A DNA stretch of 64,000 nucleotides from 13-2-20CM-66-19 sp963824395 (GTDB lineage: Bacteria; Pseudomonadota; Gammaproteobacteria; Steroidobacterales; Steroidobacteraceae): assembly GCA_963824395.1 (NCBI GenBank), contig CAWGPF010000001.1:1674001-1738000 (forward strand). The letters are read 5' to 3'. Below are positions 7,366 to 14,960 of the stretch, piece after piece. A program made the translations under genes and the position numbers. Numbering within the stretch: the stretch's first letter is position 1; each line of letters starts with the position of its first letter. The notes beneath the pieces are model-generated. The model was not told the DNA's origin, searched no databases, and worked only from the letters and a program-made list of their open reading frames with translations.

Positions 7366-8589
7366 ATGCTGCACGAAGACACCCTGATCGCCACTCTCGC
7401 CGTGAGCCTCGGCTTCGCGTTTCTGTTCGGACTTGCGGCGGTGCGCCTGCGGCTGCCGCCGCTCGTCGGCTACATGGTGGCCGGCATCGCACTGAGTCCC
7501 TACACGCCCGGCTTCGTCGCCGACCCGCACCTCGCCCCGCAGCTGGCGGAGATCGGGGTGATGCTCCTCATGTTCGGGGTCGGCACGCACTTCTCACTGC
7601 GCGACCTGATGGCGGTGAAGGGCATCGCGATCCCGGGCGCGCTGGCGCAGATCATCGTCGCCACGGCGCTCGGCATGGCGGCGGCGCACTTCTGGGGCTG
7701 GCCGCCCGGGGCCGGCTTCATCTTCGGGCTCGCGCTGTCGGTCGCCAGCACCGTGGTGCTGCTGCGGGCGCTCGAGCAGCAGGGCACGCTCGCGAGCCCC
7801 GATGGCCGCATCGCGGTCGGCTGGCTCGTGGTCGAGGACCTCATCATGGTGCTGGCGCTGGTTCTCCTGCCGGCGCTCGCGGGCGTGCTCGGCGGGGAGT
7901 CGCCGCCGGGCCTTGCGGATGCGAGCCTGTGGTGCACGCTCGGCATCACGCTCGGCAAGGTGGCGCTGTTCGTGGCGCTGATGCTCGTCGTCGGGGCGCG
8001 CGTCTTCCCGTGGATCCTCCGGCGCGTGGTGCGCACCAAGTCGCGCGAGCTGTTCACGCTGGCCGCCGTGGCGCTCGCCCTCGGCGTGGCCTTCGGCGCG
8101 GCGAAGCTGTTCGACGTCTCGGTGGCGCTCGGGGCCTTCTTCGCCGGCATGGTGATCAGCGGCTCGGACCACCGGCACAGCGCCGAAGCCTACCTGCAGC
8201 CGCTGCAGGACACCTTCGCGGCGCTGTTCTTCGTGGCCGTCGGCATGCTGTTCGAGCCCGGCGTCCTCATACGCCACCCGCTCGAGGTGCTCGAGGTGGT
8301 GGCGATCATCGTCATCGGCAAATCACTCGCGGCGCTCGTGATCGTGCGCCTGCTCGGGCGCCCGCTTGCCACCGCGCTCTCCGTCGCCGCCGCGCTGGCA
8401 CAGATCGGGGAGTTCTCCTTCATCCTCGCAGTCATGGGCATCGCTCTTAAGCTGCTGCCCGCGGAGGGGCAGAACTACATCGTCGCCGGCGCGCTGCTGT
8501 CGATCGTGCTGAACCCGCTGGTGTTCGCCGTCCTCGGCCGCCGGCGCGGTCCTGCGGCCGCCGCGGGCGCGGCGCCGGGCGCGCATTGA
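7366..8589 (+). CDS. CPA2 family cation:proton antiporter (YbaL-like), no RCK domain
   Basis: Inner-membrane monovalent cation/H+ antiporter of the CPA2 (KefB/YbaL) family, 407 aa with about a dozen hydrophobic segments. Family blocks resembling YbaL include LPPLVGYMVAGIALSPYTPGF, MLLMFGVGTHFSL, SVASTVVLLRALE, VGWLVVEDLIMVL and FDVSVALGAFFAGMVIS. It stops just after the last membrane segment (LNPLVFAVLG plus a short Arg/Ala tail), whereas YbaL-type proteins (about 560 aa) carry a C-terminal TrkA-N/RCK nucleotide-binding domain, so that control module is missing. It sits between gmk and rpoZ. Confidence 0.85.
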   Translation: MLHEDTLIATLAVSLGFAFLFGLAAVRLRLPPLVGYMVAGIALSPYTPGFVADPHLAPQLAEIGVMLLMFGVGTHFSLRDLMAVKGIAIPGALAQIIVATALGMAAAHFWGWPPGAGFIFGLALSVASTVVLLRALEQQGTLASPDGRIAVGWLVVEDLIMVLALVLLPALAGVLGGESPPGLADASLWCTLGITLGKVALFVALMLVVGARVFPWILRRVVRTKSRELFTLAAVALALGVAFGAAKLFDVSVALGAFFAGMVISGSDHRHSAEAYLQPLQDTFAALFFVAVGMLFEPGVLIRHPLEVLEVVAIIVIGKSLAALVIVRLLGRPLATALSVAAALAQIGEFSFILAVMGIALKLLPAEGQNYIVAGALLSIVLNPLVFAVLGRRRGPAAAAGAAPGAH

Positions 8590-8724
8590 GTCGCAGCCCA
8601 TCCTGAAGCGCAAGTCGGCGCACGCAGCACTTGTTGCCGCGCCCGCGCGCGGGCACAGTGACGTGAAGGAGGGTGCGCTGCGCACGCTTCTGCCGAAAAC
8701 AAGAACTCACAGGACGGATTCAGC

Positions 8725-11700
8725 TTGAGCATGGGCCGGCGCGTCGGGATTGCGGGGTGTGCAATCGTCGCACTGTTGTGTGCGCGTACTGGCGCCGCGG
8801 CCGCGGTCGAGCGCTTGAACCTTGACCTGAAGCCTCTCATCCGCGCCGCGAGCGTGTCCGAGGCGCAGTTCGCCGTTCCCGTGCCGCACCGGGTTTCCGC
8901 GGCGCGCAACGGCAGCTGGTCGGTGGCGCACGGCGTCGCCACTTGGAGCTATGCGGTGAGCGTGCCCGGCGCGGTGTCACTGTCCTTCCATGCCGCGCGT
9001 GTAACGTTGCCGGCCGGCGCCTCCCTCCTGGTACGCGGCGAGCGCACCACCACCGCCTACGGCGCCCCGGACGTGCACCGCGGGCAGCTGTGGAGCCGCG
9101 TGCAGCCGGGCGCGGCGCTGCAGTTCACCCTGAGCATGCCGGCCGCCGCGCGCGCGCAGCTGGTGTTCGAGATCGCCAGCCTGCAGGTGGGCTACCGGGC
9201 GCTCGGTCCGGGCGTTGCCGACCACCCCTACTACCGGCAGCTGCGCGACAAGACGGGCGCAGCGAGCGGCAACAGCAGCTGCGTCGTCAACTACGAGTGC
9301 AAGGTGACGGCCGCCAACACGCCGGCCGGCGCCGCCACCGTGGCGCTGCTGGTAGCGAACCAGTTCCAGTGCACCGGCACCCTGATCAACGACGTGCCCG
9401 GCGACAACACGCCCTACGTCCTGAGCGCACGCCACTGCATCACCGGCCAGGTGGACGTGGCGGATGACCCGGTGGCGGCGGCCGAGGCCACCACCATCTA
9501 CTGGGATGCCACGACTGCCTGCGCCGCGAAGCTCGCCTCGATCTACGACCCGGGCATCCCGATGCAGGCCGGGGCGCAGACGCTGGTCGAGCAGCAGGAC
9601 GCCTGGCTCATCCGCCTCGACGTCAACCCCGTGGTCTCGGATGCGCAGTTCGCCGGCTTCGATGCCACCGCAGGTGCGGTGTCCGGCGGCTACACCGTGC
9701 ACCACGCGGAAGGGTTCGATAAGCAGTTCACCGCCTGGTTCGGCCAGGCCGCCAAGTCGACCCTGGTCACCGGCTTTGCCCCGTTCCTGGAAACCGTGAA
9801 CCAGACGGGCAACATCGGCTCGGGGGCCTCCGGCAGCGCGCTCTACGACCAGAACAACCGCCTGGTGGGCTCCCTCACCTACGGGCGCGACACCAACGAT
9901 GCCAGCGGCTACCAGTCCTGTCCGGTCTCGGCCCCCCAGGCACCCAACGGCAGCAACGGCGTCGCCGACTTCACCGCGCTCGCGGCGGTGTGGAACTCGG
10001 CGAGCGACACGAGTAGCGCCACCGGCACCACGACGCTCAAGTCGGTCCTCGATCCCCAGGACACCGGCACGCTCACGATGCCAAGCGCCCCGGCCGCGGC
10101 CGTCTCCCTCGGAGCCTCCGCCGGCGCGCAGGTGTACGGGCAGCCTCTGACCCTCACCTGGAGTGCCTCGGGCGCGAGCGCCTGCACCCCGGGCGGCGGA
10201 CTTGCCGGGGATGGCTGGTCGGGAAGCCTGGCCGCGGCCGGCAACTTCACGCTCACCGAAGACTCCGCTGCCGCCACCACCATCTACACGCTCGCCTGCA
10301 GCTACGCCGGCAACCGCACCGCGCGCGCCTCGGTCACGGTGATCTGGGAGGGCCCGGCACCGGTAGTCATGCTCAGCGCAACCCCCGCCGCGGTATGGAC
10401 CACACGTCCGGTCACGCTCACCTGGACGTCCAACGTCACCCCGTGTGCGCTCGCGGGCGGCACGCTCGCACTCACGGGTCTCCCCGGCGGCGGCTCGACC
10501 ACCACCAGCGCCACGGCCGGTGGCGATGTCACCTATACCCTCACCTGCGGCACGGCCAGCAATCCCGGGGTGACGGCGACGCTCGTGCAGTACGCGGACC
10601 CGAACGTGATTTTCGAGGCCAACGGCACCGATCGCCTGCTCGGGGAGACCTTCCTCCTGCAGTGGCAGAGCTTCGCGGACACCTGCGTGGCGCTCGGTGG
10701 CGCACCCGGGGACGGCTGGGCGGGCAACACCTTCACCGGCAGCAGCACGGGCACCTTCGCGCCCTACGTCACGGCCGCGGGCACCTACACCTATACGCTC
10801 GGCTGCTCCGCGGGAAGCCTGTCGCTGCAGCAGAACCTGACCGTCACCTTCGAGAACAACGCGCCCTACGTCACGGCGGCGCTGGGCGCAAGTTCGGTCG
10901 CCTACAGCAATTCCCCGGCCGACTACCTGAGCCTCAGCTGGAACTCGAACCTCTCCACCTGCACCACGGTGGCAAGCCCGGCGTTCGTCACCACCCTGAC
11001 GAACGATCCGCTCGGCGCGAGCAACGCCGCCCAAGGCGCGCAGACGCTCGCACCCCAGCAGTCCGGCAACTTCACGATCACCGTCACCTGTACCTCGCAG
11101 AACCAGCAGACGAGCATCAGCAGCACGCCGATGACCCTCACGGTCACGCCGCCGGCGGCGCCGACCGCGAACCTCACCCTCAATCCCACCGCCGTGGTGG
11201 CCGGTGAGACCTTCACCGTCTCCTGGACCTCCACGGGCGCCGCCTACTGCAACAGGACCGGGGGCCTCCCGGGCGACACCTGGGCCACACCCGGCGGGGC
11301 CGCCGCCGGCACGGTGAGCGAGGCGGCGACCCAGGGCCAGTTCACCTTCGGTCTGAGCTGCTACAGCATCGATGCGGCGACCGCGCCGGTGAGCATCGCG
11401 ACGCCACTCACCATCGGCGCACTCACCGAGACCCTCTCGAGCAATCGCAGCAGCGTCACCACCGGGGATGCCTTCACGATCACCTGGTCCGCGCCGGGCG
11501 CAACCCTCTGCAGCGCCAGCGGCGGCGGGGCCAACGGGGCGCCCTGGAGCGGCTCGCTCGATGCCTCCGGCTCGGTCACCCAGACGGCGACCACCGCCGG
11601 CAGCTTCGACTACAGCCTCACCTGCAGCATCAACAACGATGCCGTCACGCAGGACGTCACCATCAAGGTGACCGCCCCGACGAGCCCGAGCCCGGGTGGC

Positions 11701-11793
11701 TCGGGCGGAGGCGGCGGCAGCCTCGGATGGCTGGAACTTGCCACCCTCGTTACCCTGATCAGGCGACGCCGGCGGGCGAACCTCACCCCCTGA
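8725..11793 (+). CDS. secreted trypsin-like serine protease with Ig-like repeats and GlyGly-CTERM tail
   Basis: A 1022-residue exported protease. A signal peptide (about 1-27) precedes a prodomain-like region (30-165) and a lysyl-endopeptidase-like catalytic domain with His237 (SARHCITG), Asp292 (QDAWLIRLD) and Ser369 (GSGASGSALYD), plus paired cysteines. From about residue 452 follow six Ig-like modules of 80-95 residues, each with a T(L/V)TW core and usually two Cys. The tail is PGG-S-GGGGG (990-998), a short hydrophobic helix (1000-1012) and five Arg: a GlyGly-CTERM signal, in other bacteria linked to type II secretion and rhombosortase processing. The TTG start at 8725 has better spacing to AGGA; ATG 8731 is equally possible. 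No rhombosortase is in the window. Confidence 0.88.
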   Translation: MSMGRRVGIAGCAIVALLCARTGAAAAVERLNLDLKPLIRAASVSEAQFAVPVPHRVSAARNGSWSVAHGVATWSYAVSVPGAVSLSFHAARVTLPAGASLLVRGERTTTAYGAPDVHRGQLWSRVQPGAALQFTLSMPAAARAQLVFEIASLQVGYRALGPGVADHPYYRQLRDKTGAASGNSSCVVNYECKVTAANTPAGAATVALLVANQFQCTGTLINDVPGDNTPYVLSARHCITGQVDVADDPVAAAEATTIYWDATTACAAKLASIYDPGIPMQAGAQTLVEQQDAWLIRLDVNPVVSDAQFAGFDATAGAVSGGYTVHHAEGFDKQFTAWFGQAAKSTLVTGFAPFLETVNQTGNIGSGASGSALYDQNNRLVGSLTYGRDTNDASGYQSCPVSAPQAPNGSNGVADFTALAAVWNSASDTSSATGTTTLKSVLDPQDTGTLTMPSAPAAAVSLGASAGAQVYGQPLTLTWSASGASACTPGGGLAGDGWSGSLAAAGNFTLTEDSAAATTIYTLACSYAGNRTARASVTVIWEGPAPVVMLSATPAAVWTTRPVTLTWTSNVTPCALAGGTLALTGLPGGGSTTTSATAGGDVTYTLTCGTASNPGVTATLVQYADPNVIFEANGTDRLLGETFLLQWQSFADTCVALGGAPGDGWAGNTFTGSSTGTFAPYVTAAGTYTYTLGCSAGSLSLQQNLTVTFENNAPYVTAALGASSVAYSNSPADYLSLSWNSNLSTCTTVASPAFVTTLTNDPLGASNAAQGAQTLAPQQSGNFTITVTCTSQNQQTSISSTPMTLTVTPPAAPTANLTLNPTAVVAGETFTVSWTSTGAAYCNRTGGLPGDTWATPGGAAAGTVSEAATQGQFTFGLSCYSIDAATAPVSIATPLTIGALTETLSSNRSSVTTGDAFTITWSAPGATLCSASGGGANGAPWSGSLDASGSVTQTATTAGSFDYSLTCSINNDAVTQDVTIKVTAPTSPSPGGSGGGGGSLGWLELATLVTLIRRRRRANLTP
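10078..11679 (+). repeat. six degenerate Ig-like module repeats inside the protease gene
   Basis: Six successive modules share the pattern short strand - GQP/GET(F/L) - (L/V)(T/S)W-x-S - G-A-x-x-C - G-rich loop with W - G-x-(F/Y)-T(Y/F)-x-L-x-C. Approximate module starts are residues 452, 546, 630, 715, 812 and 908. They are divergent at the DNA level, so this is old internal duplication, not a tandem DNA repeat. Confidence 0.65.
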
Positions 11794-11887
11794 TGGCCGG
11801 CCGCGGCCTGCTGCCGAAGGGTAGCGGTTCCGCCAGGGGCTCCCGTGCACCTGAAAAGGGGCGCTCCCGGGGGTTTCCGGGCGCGGC

Positions 11888-11910
11888 GGCTGGCCTGCAA
11901 CCGGCCTTTT
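11888..11910 (+). terminator. possible weak intrinsic terminator after the protease gene
   Basis: GGCTGG (11888-11893) and CCGGCC (11901-11906) can pair through a 7-base loop with one G-U pair, followed by TTTT. It is about 95 bases past the protease stop and directly before the rpoZ -10 element. Confidence 0.35.
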
Positions 11911-11914
11911 CGCC

Positions 11915-11951
11915 TATAGTCGCCACCCCCTGCGCACCCTTTTTCGGGTGC
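11915..11951 (+). promoter_or_regulatory. rpoZ -10 element and leader hairpin
   Basis: TATAGT (11915-11920) is a good -10 hexamer; no clear -35 is seen. A perfect 6-base-pair hairpin GCACCC/GGGTGC with loop TTTTTC (11934-11951) would lie at the very 5' end of the transcript, 25 bases before the rpoZ ATG. Confidence 0.45.
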
Positions 11952-11975
11952 CCCCTCACCTGTGATCCAAGACCC

Positions 11976-12254
11976 ATGGCCCGAATTACCGTAGAAGACT
12001 GTCTGTCCAACGTCGAGAACCTGTTCCAGCTGGTGCTGCTGGCCGCGCAGCGCGCGCGGCGCCTCGCCAACGGCGCGGAGGCGACCCTGCCGCTGGAGAA
12101 CGACAAGCCCACCGTGCTGGCGCTGCGCGAGATCGCGGCCGGCAACGTCACCGCCGAGATGCTGCGCGAGCCAGAGCCGGTTCCGGAGCCGGTGGTCCCG
12201 GATGCCGACAACCAGTCGAGCTTCCGCGCGCCGCAGTTCGGCCTCGGAGACTGA
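11976..12254 (+). CDS. rpoZ: DNA-directed RNA polymerase subunit omega
   Basis: Omega subunit (92 aa), which helps fold and hold beta-prime and forms part of a ppGpp site on RNA polymerase. The N-terminus MARITVEDCLSNVENLFQLV and the core AAQRARRLANG are diagnostic, followed by NDKPTVLALREIAAG and a Pro/Glu-rich tail. ATG 11976 follows the -10/leader described above. It is 17 bases upstream of spoT, the classic rpoZ-spoT operon. Confidence 0.96.
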   Translation: MARITVEDCLSNVENLFQLVLLAAQRARRLANGAEATLPLENDKPTVLALREIAAGNVTAEMLREPEPVPEPVVPDADNQSSFRAPQFGLGD

Positions 12255-12271
12255 CGGGCTAGCTCTCCGCC

Positions 12272-14482
12272 ATGGACTACGCGTCTTCGCTCCTGGGACT
12301 GCTACCCGGCGGAAGACGCACTCCGGGCCTCAAAGAGCTGCTGGCCTCGGTCGGCAGCTACCTCTCCCCCGAACAGGTCAGCCGCGTGCGCGCGGCGGCC
12401 GAGTTCGGCACGTCCGCGCACCAGGGCCAGAAGCGCCTCTCCGGGGAGCCCTACATCTCGCACCCGGTGGCGACCGCGGCCATCCTCGCCGACCTGCACC
12501 TGGACGCCGACACTATCATCGCGGCCATCCTGCACGACGTCATCGAGGACACCCCGACGCCGAAGGACCAGCTGGTGGCGCGCTTCGGCGCCGATGTCGC
12601 CGAACTGGTCGACGGCGTCACCAAGCTCGACCAGATCAAGTTCAAGAGCCGCGAGGAAGCGCAGGCGGAGTCGTTCCGCAAGATGCTGCTCGCCATGGTG
12701 CGCGACCTGCGGGTGATTCTCGTGAAGCTCGCCGACCGCATGCACAACATGCGCACCATCGAGGCGATGTCGGCGGCGCGGCGGCGCGCCATCGCCCGCG
12801 AGACGCTCGACATCTACGCACCGATCGCCGAGCGCCTCGGCCTCTACAACATGAAGCTCGAGCTCGAGGACTTGGGCTTCAAGGCGCTCTACCCGCGCCG
12901 CTACCAAGTGCTCGAGCGCGCCGTGAAGCGCGCGCGCGGCAACCAGAAGGAGTTCCTGCTGAAGATCGAGCAGCAGCTCAACGCCGCCCTCATCAAGAGC
13001 ACCATCGAGGCGCGCGTGGTGACGCGCGAGAAGCATCTCTACAGCATCTACCAGAAGATGCGCCGCAAGCGCGCGCCGCTCAACGAGATCGTGGACGTCT
13101 ACGGCATCCGCATCGTGGTCGACACCCCCGACACCTGCTACCGCGCGCTCGGTGCCGTGCACGCGGTGTTCAAGCCCATGCCGGGGCGCTTCAAGGACTA
13201 CATCGCCATCCCGCGCGTCAACGGCTACCAGTCGCTGCACACCACGCTCTTCGGCCCCAACGGTGTGCCCATCGAGGCGCAGATCCGCACCGCGGACATG
13301 CACCGCGTGGCCGAGGCCGGCATCGCCGCGCACTGGAAGTACAAGACCGGCAACAACGCGGACTCCATGCAGCAGGAACGCACGCGCGAGTGGCTCTCGA
13401 ACCTCGTCTCACTGCAGGAGGCCGGCTCCTCCGAGGAATTTCTCGAGAGCGTCAAGGTCGACCTGTTCCCGGACAAGGTGTACGTGTTCACCCCGAAGGG
13501 CACGATCCTGCGTCTGCCCTCGAGTGCCACGGTGGTGGACTTCGCGTACGCGGTGCACACCGACATCGGCAACCGCTGCGTCGCCGCCAAGGTCGACCGC
13601 CGCCTGACGCCGCTGCGCACGGTGCTGCGCAACGGGCAGACGGTGGAGATCATCACCGCCAAGGGCGCGACCCCCAACCCCTCGTGGGTCAACTTCGTCG
13701 TCACGGCCAAGGCGCGCACCGCCATCCGCCATTACCTCAAGAGCCTGCGGCGCACCGAGGCCATCGCCCTCGGCGCGAAGCTCCTGCAGCAGGCACTCGG
13801 GGAGTTCAGCCTGGCGCTCGAGGATGTGAGCGCCGAGGTGCAGCGCGCCGCGCTCGGGGAGCTCGGGCTGAAGGATCTCGATGAGCTCTACGAGAAGATC
13901 GGCCTGGGCGAGCGCCTGGCGCCCCTCGTGGCGCGGCGCCTCCTGCCCTCGGCCGCCCTGCCCGGCGGGGGTGCGCAGCTCGCCCCGCTGGCGATCGCCG
14001 GCACCGAAGGCCTGCTCGTCACCTACGCACGCTGCTGCTTCCCGATCCCGCACGACCCGATCTTCGCCTTCCTGTCCAGCGGGCGCGGCGTCGTCATCCA
14101 CCGCGAGAACTGCGTGAACGTCGAGGATTACTCCAAGCACCCGGAGAACTGGCTGCCCGTGACCTGGCAGCCCACCCCGGACCGCCTGTTCTCGTCCGAG
14201 CTGCGCGTGTACGTCGTCAACCGCACCGGGGTGCTCGCCAAGGTCGCCGCCGCCATCGCCAGCACCGAGACCAACATCGACCACGTTTCGATCGACGAGC
14301 AGGACAGCGATACCGCCATGCTCACCTTCGAGCTGCGGGTGCGCGACCGGCGTCACCTGGCACGCCTGGTGCGCGTCATCCGCCGCATGCCCGACGTCGC
14401 GCGCATCGAGCGCACCATCGCCGCCCACTCGCGCGGCGGCCGCATGAGCGACAATGAGGGCGAAGCCGACCGCAGCGAGTGA
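12272..14482 (+). CDS. spoT: bifunctional (p)ppGpp synthetase/hydrolase SpoT
   Basis: A 736-residue RelA/SpoT homologue controlling the stringent response. The HD hydrolase domain (about 50-200) has the intact motif AAILHDVIEDT, so alarmone hydrolysis should work. The synthetase domain (about 240-380) has TREKHLYSIYQKM, YGIRIVV and the RFKD form of the RxKD motif typical of bifunctional Rel/SpoT enzymes. TGS follows with DLFPDKVYVFTPKG, then the conserved region with GLLVTYARCCFPIPHDPI, and a C-terminal ACT domain (LRVYVVNRTGVLAKVAAAI). Length and order match SpoT. It is cotranscribed with rpoZ. Confidence 0.96.
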   Translation: MDYASSLLGLLPGGRRTPGLKELLASVGSYLSPEQVSRVRAAAEFGTSAHQGQKRLSGEPYISHPVATAAILADLHLDADTIIAAILHDVIEDTPTPKDQLVARFGADVAELVDGVTKLDQIKFKSREEAQAESFRKMLLAMVRDLRVILVKLADRMHNMRTIEAMSAARRRAIARETLDIYAPIAERLGLYNMKLELEDLGFKALYPRRYQVLERAVKRARGNQKEFLLKIEQQLNAALIKSTIEARVVTREKHLYSIYQKMRRKRAPLNEIVDVYGIRIVVDTPDTCYRALGAVHAVFKPMPGRFKDYIAIPRVNGYQSLHTTLFGPNGVPIEAQIRTADMHRVAEAGIAAHWKYKTGNNADSMQQERTREWLSNLVSLQEAGSSEEFLESVKVDLFPDKVYVFTPKGTILRLPSSATVVDFAYAVHTDIGNRCVAAKVDRRLTPLRTVLRNGQTVEIITAKGATPNPSWVNFVVTAKARTAIRHYLKSLRRTEAIALGAKLLQQALGEFSLALEDVSAEVQRAALGELGLKDLDELYEKIGLGERLAPLVARRLLPSAALPGGGAQLAPLAIAGTEGLLVTYARCCFPIPHDPIFAFLSSGRGVVIHRENCVNVEDYSKHPENWLPVTWQPTPDRLFSSELRVYVVNRTGVLAKVAAAIASTETNIDHVSIDEQDSDTAMLTFELRVRDRRHLARLVRVIRRMPDVARIERTIAAHSRGGRMSDNEGEADRSE

Positions 14483-14532
14483 GCGCTGCGCGCCCGGCGA
14501 GCGAGCCATTCTCAAGTCCCAAGGAGCCTTCG

Positions 14533-14916
14533 ATGAGCCGCCAGATCATCCACAGCGACGATGCCCCGCAGGCGATTGGCACCTATTCACAGGCCGTCCG
14601 GGTCGGTGACACCGTGTACCTCTCCGGCCAGGTGCCCCTCGACCCCAGGACGATGCAGCTGGTGACGGGCGACATCGAGGCGCAGATCCGGCGCGTATTC
14701 GAGAACCTGAAGGCGGTGGCGGCAGCCGCCGGCGGCACGCTCGCGCAGGCGGTGAAGATGAACGTGTACCTCACCGATCTTGCGCACTTCGGCAAGGTGA
14801 ACGAGATCATGGCGCTCTACTGCGCCAAGCCTTACCCGGCCCGCGCCGCGGTGGGCGTCGCAGCGCTGCCGCGCGGCGCCGAGGTCGAGATCGAGTGCGT
14901 CCTGCACCTGGGCTGA
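14533..14916 (+). CDS. ridA: RidA family reactive intermediate/imine deaminase
   Basis: A 127-residue RidA (YjgF/YER057c/UK114) enzyme that hydrolyses reactive enamine/imine intermediates released by PLP enzymes. Seen: APQAIGTYSQAV at the start, VYLSGQVPLDP, the Arg of the active site in YPARAAVGVAALPRGAEVEIE. ATG 14533 has an AAGGAG site upstream; an earlier start at 14479 would add a non-conserved leader. It follows spoT by 50 bases, the same order as in E. coli-type genomes. Confidence 0.93.
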   Translation: MSRQIIHSDDAPQAIGTYSQAVRVGDTVYLSGQVPLDPRTMQLVTGDIEAQIRRVFENLKAVAAAAGGTLAQAVKMNVYLTDLAHFGKVNEIMALYCAKPYPARAAVGVAALPRGAEVEIECVLHLG

Positions 14917-14960
14917 ACAGTCCGCCAGCACCGCCGCCGAGCCCAACCGAGGAGCGCCCG

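Noticed and set aside
10078..11679. Tandem DNA repeat in the protease gene
   Set aside because: The modules are similar only at protein-pattern level; DNA copies have diverged.
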